A stretch of DNA of 64,000 bases from DATARH01 sp963847345 (GCA_963847345.1 CAWJZU010000010.1:33947-97946), one strand, 5' to 3'; positions 46,991 to 56,286 are shown, counted from the stretch's first letter. Numbers and translations: made by a program. The notes: generated by a model not told the origin, from the letters alone.

Positions 46991-47272
46991 ATGAATTCGA
47001 AGTGTCCGGCACCGGGGGCTGTTGCGCCTCATTCGAGACGACGACAGCCGCGAGCTGCGGGGCGATTTTCTGCCGCGCGTGCGCCGGGTGCTCACGGCGC
47101 TGATTGCCGCGCCGGACATGAAGGCGGTGCGCGGTCCGCCGGGTTGGCGCATTCACCAGCTCACCGGCGACCGTGCCGGAACGTGGAGCATTTCAGTCAG
47201 CGGCAATTGGCGTCTGACTTTTGAAATTCGCAAGGCGAAATCTGCGATCTCGATTTGGAGGATTATCACTGA
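46991..47272 (+). pseudogene. higB: HigB-like RNase toxin (two frameshifts)
   Basis: The RelE/HigB signature is clear: GLLRLIRDDDSRELRGDF, then PPGWRIHQLTGDRAGTWSIS and VSGNWRLTFEI, ending ICDLDLEDYH. It needs two repairs: removal of one A after the ATG at 46991 (giving MIRSVRHRGLLRL) and addition of one base at about 47,235 (giving RKGEICDLDLEDYH). The repaired protein has about 93 residues and its TGA overlaps the higA ATG. As written the toxin cannot be made in full, while the antitoxin is intact. Confidence 0.72.
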
Positions 47273-47586
47273 TGAGCGATGCGCCTGTAAAAATCGGAAT
47301 GACGCCGTGCCACCCCGGCGAATTTATCCGCGAGGAAATTCTCAATGAGTTGGGTTTGTCGGTTAGCAAGGCCGCCGAAGTGTTGGGTGTACGGCGTGCG
47401 ACGCTCTCCGATCTGCTGAACGGCAAGGCGGCATTGTCGCCGGAAATGGCGCTGCGGATCGAGAAGGCGTTTGACGTCGATATGGAGATGCTGCTGCGCA
47501 TGCAGGCGTGGTACGACACACACGCCATGCGGAGACGGTCAGGCGAGATCAGAGTGAAGCGATATTCCGCGCCCGAGCCGTGCTGA
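47272..47586 (+). CDS. higA: HigA antitoxin, XRE family
   Basis: A 104-residue antitoxin and repressor. It has the family start MTPCHPGEFIREEILNELGL, the helix-turn-helix LSVSKAAEVLGVRRATLSDLL, and the dimer-helix LSPEMALRIEKAFDVDMEML. The ATG at 47272 overlaps the higB stop (TGATG), the usual higBA order with toxin first. It is expected to bind the palindrome at 46,961-46,981. Confidence 0.88.
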   Translation: MSDAPVKIGMTPCHPGEFIREEILNELGLSVSKAAEVLGVRRATLSDLLNGKAALSPEMALRIEKAFDVDMEMLLRMQAWYDTHAMRRRSGEIRVKRYSAPEPC

Positions 47587-48124
47587 TGCCGATCAACATC
47601 TTGTGTGCGGGCGCGTGAAGTAGAAACACGGGGCGGCAAGTATTCGCGCGGCTTTTGGCGGCCTCAAAAGGAAGTATAAACCGGGCGCGCGCGGCGCGAT
47701 TTCCATTATCGTTAACGTCGGGACTTCTCCGAATACTTCAAAAAATTTGTCATAATACGGATTTATGGTGCGTCAGGCGAAGCTGGCGCGTTCCAGCCGG
47801 TGAAAGACCGGTACGGGTAAGGTCGTAGCGGGCCGCCCGGTAGCGAGTGTTGCGTGGTTGTCGGCGACGGCAATTGCGAAGCGTACACAGCGATCCGCTG
47901 GGGTGTGGGATTGAGCCTCGAAATCCATAAAGTCGCGGAGGCCGAGCCGGTCATAATCGTCGAAGGTAACATGTGCGGCACCGTTATGCGAGGTGCCGTC
48001 GCTCCGCCGGGGTCGAAGGCCACATCACGTCGGAAAGGAATGCGTCGGAACCTGAGAGATCTCACGTTTGACCATGGGCTGCAAAGCCTCTGGCCCGCGT
48101 CGGGAAGGTGAGGAGCCGAAGCCG

Positions 48125-49660
48125 ATGATGTACGGGCGTGAGAAGTCAGACCTCGCCATAGTAGCGATGAAGTCGCCGAACAAAACCGGGGGACCGGCAG
48201 CGGAGGCGAGGGAGCAAAGGGCGGGGGCCGAGGAGAACGCGAGCCAGCACTGCACGCGCCGGGCGCAGAACCGGGAAAGCGTGTCACAGGTGCTGGAGCG
48301 CGTACGGGAAGCCGCAAGACTACGGAAGAAGGAACGGTTCACCGCGCTCTTCCACCACATCACGGTTGACCTGCTGCGGCTGTCGTTTTTCGCCCTCAAG
48401 CGAGACGCGGCACCCGGCGCGGACGGCGTGACATGGCAGGACTACGAAGCAGACCTTGAGCGCAAACTCGGGGATCTGCATGCCAGGGTCCATCGGGGAG
48501 TGTACCGGCCGCAGCCATCCCGGCGTCGGTATATACCGAAAGCCGACGGACGGCAGCGACCGCTCGCTGTGGCGGCGCTTGAGGACAAGATTGTCCAAAG
48601 AGCAACCGCCGCTGTACTGAACCAGATCTATGAGGAAGACTTCCTCGGGTTCTCGTACGGTTTCCGGCCCGGGCGCAGCCAGCACGATGCGCTGGATGCC
48701 CTGATGGTCGGGATACGCGAAACAAAGGGGGTGAGCTGGATCATCGATGCCGACCTAAAAAGCTTCTTTGACACGGTTAGCCACGAATGGCTAATCCGTT
48801 TCCTTGAGCACCGGGTCGGCGATCGACGCATCATCCGCCTGATCCGGAAATGGCTCAGGGCGGGAGTGCTCGAAGATGGATCGGTCACTATCAGTGAGAC
48901 AGGAACGGGGCAGGGGTCGGTGATTTCACCGTTACTTGCGAACGTCTATCTCCACTATGTCTTCGATCTCTGGGCCGCCCGCTGGCGACGGCGGGAGGCC
49001 ACCGGCACCATGATTATCACGCGTTATGCGGATGATCTGGTGATCGGATTCGAGCGCCAAGCCGATGCGCATCGGTTCCTCGAAATGATGCGGAAGAGGT
49101 TTGAGGAGTTCGCGCTGTCGCTCCACCCTGAGAAGACCCGGCTGATCGAGTTCGGCCGCTATGCGGTGCACAACCGCAAGCAACGCGGTCTCGGTAAGCC
49201 GGAGACCTTCAACTTCCTGGGTTTTACGCTGATCTGTAGCCGAACCCGCCAAGGGGTTTTCCAGCTCAAACGGAAGACCCGGAGCGACCGCAGTCAGGTA
49301 AAACTCAGAGAGATCAAGGAAGAGCTGCGCCGGCGACGACACTATCCCATACCCCACCAGGGGCAATGGCTTCAGCAAGTGGTCAGGGGTTTCTTCGCCT
49401 ACCACGCCGTGCCGACAAACTTCTCGGCGCTCGTGGCGTTCCGACGCCGTGTGATTGAAATCTGGCGGCGCACGCTCAAACGACGTGGCCAGAGAGACAA
49501 GACCACATGGCAGCGGATACGGGAAATCGCCAATGCCTGGCTGCCCAAACCCAAAATCCTGCACCCGTGGCCATCAGAGCGGTTTGCCGTCAAACATCCA
49601 AGGTGGGAGCCGTATGCGGGAAAGCCGCACGTACGGTTCTGTGCGGGGGGCGCTCAGTGA
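48125..49660 (+). CDS. ltrA: Group II intron reverse transcriptase/maturase
   Basis: A 511-residue intron-encoded protein that splices the intron RNA and copies it at a new site. RT motifs: RPQPSRRRYIPKADGRQRPL, GFSYGFRPGRSQHDAL, DADLKSFFDTVSHEWLI, GTGQGSVISPLLANVYLHYV and the catalytic ITRYADDLVIGF. A maturase X region follows, with a GRRXXW-like segment. No HNH endonuclease is evident. The start at 48125 (MMYGREKSDLAIVAMK) has GAGGAG upstream; the frame is open to 48068. Its last codons run through domain V. Confidence 0.9.
   Translation: MMYGREKSDLAIVAMKSPNKTGGPAAEAREQRAGAEENASQHCTRRAQNRESVSQVLERVREAARLRKKERFTALFHHITVDLLRLSFFALKRDAAPGADGVTWQDYEADLERKLGDLHARVHRGVYRPQPSRRRYIPKADGRQRPLAVAALEDKIVQRATAAVLNQIYEEDFLGFSYGFRPGRSQHDALDALMVGIRETKGVSWIIDADLKSFFDTVSHEWLIRFLEHRVGDRRIIRLIRKWLRAGVLEDGSVTISETGTGQGSVISPLLANVYLHYVFDLWAARWRRREATGTMIITRYADDLVIGFERQADAHRFLEMMRKRFEEFALSLHPEKTRLIEFGRYAVHNRKQRGLGKPETFNFLGFTLICSRTRQGVFQLKRKTRSDRSQVKLREIKEELRRRRHYPIPHQGQWLQQVVRGFFAYHAVPTNFSALVAFRRRVIEIWRRTLKRRGQRDKTTWQRIREIANAWLPKPKILHPWPSERFAVKHPRWEPYAGKPHVRFCAGGAQ
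49607..49639 (+). ncRNA. Group II intron domain V
   Basis: A 33-base hairpin opening GAGCCGTATGCGGGAAAGCC with a GAAA-type tetraloop and a 3' arm GTACGGTTC. This is the catalytic core of the ribozyme. Confidence 0.88.
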
Positions 49661-49726
49661 TGGGCGTCCCTACCGCGATCGATTGAGAATAGATTCCTTC
49701 CGCGCGAGCAGCATACAAGATATAGG

Positions 49727-50423
49727 ATGACGCACAGTCTAAACCGCGAGTTTGCTATGAACAGCATACCAGACAGGCATGTGCCGAGCGCCAAACATGA
49801 TCCCGTACTCGATGAACGTCAGCGTCATGAACGCGATTATCATGAGGAATTTGCTAAGCGCAACCACGACAAGATTAACCAACTGGTACCTCTAGGTGTG
49901 ATTGAGCCGGGGCCTCGGCGACCGTGGAATGGCCATTGGGCGGCTTATGACTTTCTGATGGCCGAGTTTATTGCAGGTAAACGGGTTATGGTTCCCGGTT
50001 GTGGATTTGGCGATGACGCAATCCGTTTAGCAAAGCTTCATGCTGAAGTTCATGCATTTGATCTGTCTCCAGATTTTATTAGAGATCACCCGCCAGCGCG
50101 CGGCGAGGATGGCTGTGACAGGTATAAATCTTAAAGTTATGCCAGCGGAAAGCCTGACCTATCCTGATAATTTTTTTGATTTAGTATACTTCAACGACAT
50201 TTTGCATCACGTAAACATACCAGCGGCCGTCGCCGAAACCCAGCGCGTGCTAAAACCGGGCGGAAAGATGATAGCCAATGAATTATATACGCACTCTATT
50301 CTACAAAAAGTGCGTGAAAGCCGCCTAGTAACAAGTTTTTTCTATCCTCGAATGATCCGATTTATCTATGGAACAGATAAGCCGTACATCACCCAGGATG
50401 AACATAAGATCAACGAGCATGAG
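49727..50423 (+). pseudogene. SAM-dependent methyltransferase, frameshifted and cut by an IS
   Basis: The first frame has NGHWAAYDFLMAEFIAGKRV and the SAM motif MVPGCGFGDDAIRLAKL followed by EVHAFDLSPDFI. The second frame continues EITRQRAARMAVTG, SLTYPDNFFDLVYFNDILHH and ETQRVLKPGGKMIANEL. Removing one base at about 50,083 joins them. The gene then runs into the left end of an IS5-family copy at 50,424 (INEHEL), so its 3' end is lost. GC is low compared with the core genes. The target molecule is unknown. Confidence 0.75.
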
Positions 50424-50427
50424 CTAG

Positions 50428-50788
50428 GGAAACACTGAAAAATCCGGCTGCTGGCGCTAGCATCGGATAGGATCGTTCGGTCCGGAGGAGCGGGGACGCG
50501 ATGCAGCGGCAGGGGAGCTTTTCGCAGGCGGAATACGCCGGCAAGAAGAAGCAGACACGGCGCGACAAGTTTTGGCCGAGATGGAGCAAGTGGTGGCCAT
50601 GGGCGCGGCTGGTTGAACGGCTGCGTCCGTTCTACCCGAAGGGCGAACGCGGTCGGCCGCCGATCGGGCTGGAGCGGATGCTGCGGCTGTACTTTTTGCA
50701 GCAGTGGTACGGGCTGGCCGATGAGGCTTTGGAGGACGCGCTCTACGATAGCCAAGCGCTGCGCGGCTTTGCCGGGATCGACCTGGCG
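50428..50788 (+). mobile_element. IS5-family element, left-end fragment
   Basis: 361 bases almost identical to the left end of the complete copy at 53,855 (same inverted-repeat tip GGAAACACTGAAAAATCCGG), preceded by the target site CTAG (50424-50427). It has the transposase start (50501) and about the first 96 codons, with two compensating one-base changes at about 50,571 and 50,591. It stops abruptly where the repA remnant begins. Confidence 0.85.
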
Positions 50789-51230
50789 AGAGCGGCGAAG
50801 AAGGCGAACACCCTGAGCCGCGTTCACTGCCGTCTCATCGAGCCGCTTGAAACCGATCAGGACAACAACGACCCACGCCTTGCATTTTAGCACACGGTTT
50901 TTTGTGAGACGGGTTTGCCGTACCGGAATCCCGGCGATGACGTGCGGCTATGGCAGCGCACACAGGGCGCGGTGCTGCTCGAAATCCAAGCCGGTCGCGT
51001 TGCTGACCCTGCCACACGGAACACAGTCGAAGTCGGCTTGCCGTGGGGAACCAAGCCGCGCCTGATCCTTGCCCATCTCAACGCCGAAGCCATAAGGCGA
51101 CAGTCGCCAGTCATCGAGGTTGAAAGCAGCCTGTCGGCTTTCGTAAAGCGGATTCGCGGTTTTCAGCACGGGCGGGAAATCCGCGCGTTCAAAGATCAGC
51201 TTTCCCGTTTATCAGCGGCGACCGTGCGGC
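50789..51230 (+). pseudogene. repA: Plasmid replication protein RepA remnant
   Basis: The reading frame of the IS fragment continues into AAKKANTLSRVHCRLIEPLE and, after an in-frame TAG at 50888, into HTVFCETGLPYRNPGDDVRL, ATRNTVEVGLPWGTKPRLIL, HLNAEAIRRQSPVIEVESSL and KDQLSRLSAATVRL. This is characteristic of the plasmid RepA family (Pfam RepA-like initiators of broad-host plasmids). The N-terminus is replaced by the IS and the C-terminus by the flank of the NAD(P)-binding gene. It marks a past plasmid integration. Confidence 0.72.
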
Positions 51231-51953
51231 TTCGGACACGAGATAGCGTCGAAGCGACAGCGTGCGGGCAATGGCCTCGACCAGTTCCCGGCAGGTATAG
51301 ACGTGCGCACCGCCGAATTCGTTGCTCGGCAATGGCGCCGATCGCTCGGCAAGCAACGCTACCGCCTCCGCGACGTCGCCGACAAAGACCGGCTCCAGAC
51401 GTGTGCGGCCATCACCGAAAAGCGGAAAAACCGGCAGAATGCGGAGCAGCTGGATGATTTTGGTGAGAAAGGCATCCCCTGGCCCACACATGACCGCGGG
51501 CCGGACGACAACAGCTCCACTGAATTCATTGCGTACGGCAAGTTCGCCTTCGCCGCGCGTTCGGATGTAGCGCGATCGCGAGCGCGTGTCCGCGCCGATC
51601 CCCGAAATATGAACAAAACGCTCGGCGCCATGACGTGCGGATAGTCGTGCAACCCGGCTCGCGCCTCTCACATGGACCGCCTCGAACGTTATTCCGTCTC
51701 GTTCGGCGTAAACACTGGCCGCCTTGACGACCATATAGGCACCCACCATCGCCGCGGCGGTGCTTCTCTCGTCGAGCAGGTCTCCGGCTTGGTAACTCAA
51801 TTCCGGCCGGGGTTCGCCGAACAGGCGTTCGGCGCGCCCGGGATGGCGGGCGATGACACGCACCGCCAGCCCCTTCGCCCGCAGACGCGCCACGATATTG
51901 CGGCCGAGAAACCCCGTGCCTCCGAAAACAGCAACAGTCGGCAGCGCGTTTAT
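51189..51953 (-). pseudogene. NDUFA9/NmrA-like NAD(P)-binding protein, truncated 3' end
   Basis: An atypical SDR of the complex-I NDUFA9-like group: LPTVAVFGGTGFLGRNIVAR (nucleotide site), FVHISGIGADTRSRSRYIRT, AVVVRPAVMCGPGDAFLTKI and FPLFGDGRTRLEPVFVGDVA. About 60 C-terminal residues expected in relatives are missing, and the frame runs into the repA remnant after about 51,230. The conserved N-terminus lies before the first standard start (GTG 51893). It would begin at ATA 51953, which has AGGGG seven bases upstream. The product, if made, is probably unstable. Confidence 0.65.
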
Positions 51954-51966
51954 GGCGACGCCCCTA

Positions 51967-52800
51967 TCAGTATGAGATTCGCGCGACCGCGCGCAGTTCT
52001 TCAGGACTTGCCGTCCCGAAGCCGAAGAATTCGAGATATGCTGGTATCTGCTCGAACAGCATGTCCGTTCCGACCAGGTAAGAGTAGCCGTGCCGTGCTG
52101 CAGCTTTGAGCAGTGGCGACAGCTCGGCGGTCAGCACTACGTCGCCGACAAAGGCCCCGTCGTCGAGCCGTGTCGGGTCGAACGGCAACGGATCATCGAC
52201 CGACATCCCGAGCGGCGTCGCATTAACCACCAAGCGGAATCCGGCCGGGTCGTTGTCTGGCAGAGTGATGACGAGGCCCGGGAAATGATGACGCCGGCGA
52301 GCCGCGAGACGTCCGGCTGCCGCGGCATCAATATCGAAAAGCGCGATCGATCCTGGCCCCTCTGCGGCGACCGCAGCGGCGATTGCCGAACCAACCCCGC
52401 CGGCCCCGACGATCAGACAGTCTGTGCCGGCAAAATCGAAGCTCTTGCGCTTCGCCCCGCGCACGAACCCGATCCCATCGAACAGGTCGCCGTAGAGGGA
52501 GCCGTCGGGATGGCGACGGACGGCATTGCACGAACCCGCTACCTGAACCGCAACAGCCGCCTGATCGAGCATGCCCACCGTGGAGACCTTGTGCGGCATT
52601 GTCACGAGCGCGCCGCGGATGTTGCTGAGACGGAATAGGGGGCGCAGAAACGCCGTGTAATCCTCGCCTCGGACACCCATCGGGACTACGGCGGCGTTGA
52701 TGCCTCGCGATGCAAACCATGGGTTGCAAATCATTGGCGCGGTGAACGTCTCGGTAGGGTAGCCGAGGTGGGCGCTTAACTCTGTGCGACCGTTGATCAT
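51967..52800 (-). CDS. Shikimate dehydrogenase-family protein (AroE-like)
   Basis: A 277-residue two-domain enzyme. It has the substrate Lys in GALVTMPHKVSTVGMLD, NAVRRHPDGSLYGDLFDGIG (Asn and Asp for shikimate), the NADP glycine loop CLIVGAGGVGSAIAAAVAAEG, and LVVNATPLGMS. The start at 52800 (MINGRTELSAHLGYP) is chosen by family alignment. It may be a true AroE or one of the SDH-like paralogues acting on related acids. It ends 14 bases before the candidate ATA start of the next gene on the same strand, so the two may form an operon. Confidence 0.85.
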   Translation of the reverse strand: MINGRTELSAHLGYPTETFTAPMICNPWFASRGINAAVVPMGVRGEDYTAFLRPLFRLSNIRGALVTMPHKVSTVGMLDQAAVAVQVAGSCNAVRRHPDGSLYGDLFDGIGFVRGAKRKSFDFAGTDCLIVGAGGVGSAIAAAVAAEGPGSIALFDIDAAAAGRLAARRRHHFPGLVITLPDNDPAGFRLVVNATPLGMSVDDPLPFDPTRLDDGAFVGDVVLTAELSPLLKAAARHGYSYLVGTDMLFEQIPAYLEFFGFGTASPEELRAVARISY

Positions 52801-53370
52801 GCGGGTGTGGCCCCTTCCCCGACAAAGCGCCGCTGATCGCAAGGCCGGCTCGGCGATTTCCGTTGCAGTGCGCCTCAATGGAACAGAAAATCGTCGTCAA
52901 CCGTCTGTCAATCTGGCGCATCTCGATTAATTCGAAGCGCGGTCTCACGGCCATGTCGAAGCGCGGCGTTATCACAGGCCCGGCGGGTTGCTGCCAGGGC
53001 TGCGCGGCGCGGTTCAGTTTCTCGGCAGGAACCCAGAAATCCGTATCGATCAGCTTGCGAGCCCGAAAAACGTCAGCCGCGCTATCGCCGAATGCGCGAC
53101 CCGTCAATCGCTGACCCATCCGTCGCCCTGACGGCATTGGGCGCTTCGCCGGTTCCGCGCCAGCCGCGGGGCCGGCGATCGGCGTTTATCGTTTTGCAAA
53201 TTTGAGGCGCGGGCGCCAAACCGAACCCGGTTGGGGTCGTGAGCCAGTCAAATCGCTGGCGCGAAACTGGCGCGAAGAGCGGTGATTTCCGGCTCCAAAT
53301 GGCTCCTTCTGGCGCGTAACGGTGACGCCTGGCTACCGTAAAATCAATGAGTTATCCCTTGCGACCTCGC
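52801..53370. other. Region between the aroE-like gene and the tRNA fragment
   Basis: 570 bases. A minus-strand frame from 53119 (MGQRLTGRAFGDSAADVFRA, PRFELIEMRQIDRRL) has some coding character for about 85 residues but no family I recognise, and it then runs into the aroE-like gene in another frame. The rest looks non-coding. Confidence 0.3.
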
Positions 53371-53414
53371 TTGCCAAGGTTGGGGTCGGGGTTCGAATCC
53401 CCTCGCCCGCTCCA
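53371..53414 (+). tRNA. tRNA-Gly(GCC), 3' half only
   Basis: From the anticodon loop TTGCCAA (GCC anticodon) through the variable region, the T arm (GGGGTTCGAATCCCC) and the acceptor strand CGCCCGC, with discriminator T and encoded CCA. The 5' half is absent; the preceding bases do not form the D arm or the GCGGGCG acceptor strand. This is the pattern left at the distal end of an element integrated into a tRNA gene. Confidence 0.75.
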
Positions 53415-53444
53415 GTTTTCCGAAGATAAGACAATATGTGAAGA

Positions 53445-53464
53445 GTGCCCCTCGGGGCGCTTTT
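53445..53464 (+). terminator. Intrinsic terminator after the tRNA-Gly fragment
   Basis: Stem GTGCCCC/GGGGCGC with a tight loop followed by TTTT. It lies 30 bases after the CCA, as expected for the natural end of the tRNA transcript. Confidence 0.65.
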
Positions 53465-53850
53465 CTGCTTCCAAGATCATCGTCGAAGCGTTGTGGACGC
53501 GCAGCGGAAAGCACTCGGATAGAAGGCGGCGGATACGGTATCGCAGGCGCGGCGGTCGCGAACCGGTGGTCATTCGCGCCGACTGGTCCTGGAGAAGGCT
53601 AGGTTAGCATGTTCGGCGCCGCGAGGCCAATCGCTCGGCAGCGAACGAGTTCCCGCGCAAGCCGATCTTCCCGCGCTGCGGCGAATGAACGCGAGCGACA
53701 CCGCCCTCTGACCTGCTTCGCCCGCCCGAACGCTCAACGCATCGCGCCGACCGGTCCTGGACCGCGAAATGACAGCGGGGACTGTGGCGAGTACGGCGCG
53801 GATCACCGCTTCACGTCGCTCGGGCCCGAGGGGTTGGGCGAAATATGTGG
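53465..53850. other. Intergenic region left of the IS5 cluster
   Basis: About 390 bases. I see no gene, repeat or regulatory signal that can be supported. Confidence 0.4.
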
Positions 53851-53854
53851 CTAG

Positions 53855-55059
53855 GGAAACACTGAAAAATCCGGCTGCTGGCGCTAGCATCGGATAGGAT
53901 CGTTCGGTCCGGAGGAGCGGGGGACGCGATGCAGCGGCAGGGGAGCTTTTCGCAGGCGGAATACGCCGGCAAGAAGAAGCAGACACGGCGCGACAAGTTT
54001 TTGGCCGAGATGGAGCAAGTGGTGCCATGGGCGCGGCTGGTTGAACGGCTGCGTCCGTTCTACCCGAAGGGCGAACGCGGTCGGCCGCCGATCGGGCTGG
54101 AGCGGATGCTGCGGCTGTACTTTTTGCAGCAGTGGTACGGGCTGGCCGATGAGGCCTTGGAGGACGCGCTCTACGATAGCCAAGCGCTGCGCGGCTTTGC
54201 CGGGATCGACCTGGCGGTGACGGCGGTTCCGGACGCGACGACGGTGCTGAACTTCCGCCATTGGCTGGAGGAGCACGACCTGACCCGGGCACTGTTCGAC
54301 GAAGTCGGCGCGATGCTGCAGGAGCGCGGTCTGTTGATGCGCCAGGGCACAATCGTTGATGCGTCAATCATAGCCGCACCGCCTTCGACAAAGAACAAGA
54401 AGAAGGCCCGCGATCCGGAGATGCACCAGACCAAGAAGGGCAACCAGTGGCACTTCGGGATGAAGGCGCATATCGGGGTGGATGTCGCCTCGGGGGTGGT
54501 GCACACCCTCGTCGGTACCGCTGCCAACGAAGCCGACATCAATCAGACAGCTTCCCTATTGCACGGCCACGAGGAGGCGGTCTTCGCCGATGCCGGCTAC
54601 ACCGGAGCGGACAAACGGCCAGAACTTGAGGATCGCGATGTCTCCTGGAACATCGCGATCAAGCGCAGCATCATCAAAGCGTTGCCCAAAACCCTGCGGG
54701 ATTGGGCCGAGCCGGTCGAGCGGGCGCTGGCGCAGGTGCGGGCCTGGGTCGAGCACCCGTTCCACATCGTCAAGAACCTGTTCCGGCATAAGAGGCTGCG
54801 CTATCGCGGTCTGGTCAAGAACACCGCGCAACTGCGCACCCTGTTCGCCCTAGCCAACCTGGTGATCGTCAAGAAAGCCCTGCTGGCGCAAGGCCACGTC
54901 TGATCACGCCCGGACTCTGTCTTACTCCCAAAAACGACAATAAAAACCCCAGTACAAACCGGCTTTTTGCTTACGTAGGCTGCTATTCGCAGCGCCGATG
55001 TCGCATATTAGGCGGCCGCCCCCAAACCGTCGCCTACGCCGCCATTGTTCGGTGTTTCC
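53855..55059 (+). mobile_element. IS5-family element, complete copy A
   Basis: 1,205 bases with inverted-repeat tips GGAAACACTGAA and TTCGGTGTTTCC, flanked by CTAG at 53851-53854 and 55060-55063. This is the four-base YTAR-type target duplication of the IS5 group. It holds one intact transposase gene. The right-hand CTAG is shared with the next copy. Confidence 0.9.
53929..54903 (+). CDS. IS5-family transposase
   Basis: A 324-residue DDE transposase and the only intact one among the four IS5 copies. It has the N-terminal FSQAEYAGKKKQTRRDKFLA, the first Asp in MRQGTIVDASIIAAP, the second Asp in EAVFADAGYTGADKRPEL, and the Glu region WAEPVERALAQVRAWVEHPF followed by HIVKNLFRHKRLRYRGL. The ATG at 53929 follows GGAGGAGCGGGGG. 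The element may still move, and its copies explain the local gene breaks. Confidence 0.93.
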   Translation: MQRQGSFSQAEYAGKKKQTRRDKFLAEMEQVVPWARLVERLRPFYPKGERGRPPIGLERMLRLYFLQQWYGLADEALEDALYDSQALRGFAGIDLAVTAVPDATTVLNFRHWLEEHDLTRALFDEVGAMLQERGLLMRQGTIVDASIIAAPPSTKNKKKARDPEMHQTKKGNQWHFGMKAHIGVDVASGVVHTLVGTAANEADINQTASLLHGHEEAVFADAGYTGADKRPELEDRDVSWNIAIKRSIIKALPKTLRDWAEPVERALAQVRAWVEHPFHIVKNLFRHKRLRYRGLVKNTAQLRTLFALANLVIVKKALLAQGHV

Positions 55060-55063
55060 CTAG

Positions 55064-56282
55064 GGAAACGCCGAACAATGCCGACTTTAGGTTACGGTAC
55101 GGTGGCTCGCGGCATAATTTGTGACTGCGGCGCGGCGTGGATAACGTTCTCGTGCAGGTAGAAATCGGGTTTGTACTGGGCTTTCCTGTGTCGTTTTCCG
55201 GGACCAAGACGGAGTCCGGGTATGATCAGACACGGCGCTGAACGAGCAGAGCCTTCTTGACGATCACCAAGTTGGCCAACGCGAACAGGGTATGGAGCTG
55301 TGCGGTATTCTTGACCAGACCGCGATAGCGCAGCTTCTTATGGCGGAACCGGTTCTTGACGATGTGGAACGGGTGCTCGACCCAGGCCCGCACCTGCGAC
55401 AGGGCTCGCTCGACGGGCTCCGCCAAATCCCGCAGGCGCTTTCGGTAATGCTTTGATGATGCTGCGCTTAATCGCGATGTTCCAGGTGACATCGCAGTCC
55501 TCGAATTCGGGCCGCTTGTCGGCTCCGGTATAGCCGGCATCGGCGAAGACATCCGTCTCCTGGCCGTGCAGCAGCGCCGCCGTCTGATTGATATCGGCTT
55601 CGTTGGCGGCGGTGCCGACTATCGTGTGCACCACGCCTGAGGCGACATCCACCCCGATATGCGCCTTCATGCCGAAATGCCATTGATTGCCTTTCCGGGT
55701 CTGGTGCATCTCCGGGTCGCGCGTCTTGCTCTTGTTCTTTGTTGACGGTGCGGCGGCGATGATCGTGGCATCGACGATCGTGCCTTGCCGCATCAACAAG
55801 CCGCGCTCCTCCAGCATCGTCGACACTTCGGCGAACATCGCTTGGCTCAACTCGTGCTGCTCTAGCCAATGGCGGAAGTTCAAGATTGTTGTCTCATCCG
55901 GAACCGCCGCCACCGTCAGATCGATGCCGGCAAAGCCGCGTAAGGCCTGGCTATCATACAGCGCATCTTCCATCGCTCCGTCGGCCAGCCCATACCATTG
56001 CTGCAGGAAGTGGATCCGTAGCATTCGCTCCAGACCGACCGGAGGCCGACCACGTTCGCCCTTCGGATAGAACGGACGCAGACGATCCACCAGCCGCGAC
56101 CACGGCACCACCTTCTTCCATCTCGGCCAAAAACTTGTCGCGCCGCGTCTGCTTCTTCTTCCCCGCGTACTCCGCCTGCGAAAAGCTTCCCTGCCACTGC
56201 ATCGGCCCGTCCCTCGGCTACTCCGGACCGGAGGAATTCTACCCGATGTCAGCCCCAGCAGCCCGATTTTTTCGGTGTTTCC
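55064..56282 (-). mobile_element. IS5-family element, copy B
   Basis: 1,219 bases in the opposite orientation to copy A. It shares the CTAG at 55060-55063 with copy A and the CTAG at 56283-56286 with copy C. Its ends match copy A. The transposase is broken by two single-base insertions. Confidence 0.85.
55226..56202 (-). pseudogene. IS5-family transposase of copy B (two frameshifts)
   Basis: Three frames join into a 325-residue protein like that of copy A. They are the start at 56202 (QWQGSFSQAEYAGKKKQTRR), the body from about 56,111 (VPWSRLVDRLRPFYPKGERG, MRQGTIVDATIIAAAP, DVFADAGYTGADKRPEF), and the end AEPVERALSQVRAWVEHPFH. Each join needs removal of one base (about 56,115 and 55,433). 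Confidence 0.85.
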
Positions 56283-56286
56283 CTAG

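Larger units (their letters stand above)
47768..49680 (+). mobile_element. Group II intron with encoded reverse transcriptase
   Basis: The 5' end fits the GUGYG rule (GTGCGTCAGGCG at 47768). A long structured 5' region of about 350 bases with typical segments (GGTGAAAGACCGGTACGGGT, AGGTCGTAGC) precedes the reverse transcriptase gene. Domain V at 49607-49639 is canonical, and a domain VI-like stem with a CCTACCGCGAT end follows at about 49,648-49,680. The 3' end is approximate. The intron sits between higA and a methyltransferase gene and does not interrupt a recognisable coding sequence. Confidence 0.85.

Noticed and set aside
53347..53607. 86-residue ORF across the tRNA fragment
   Set aside because: The frame translates the tRNA 3' half and its terminator (typical GFESPRPLQ readout), so it is not a gene.
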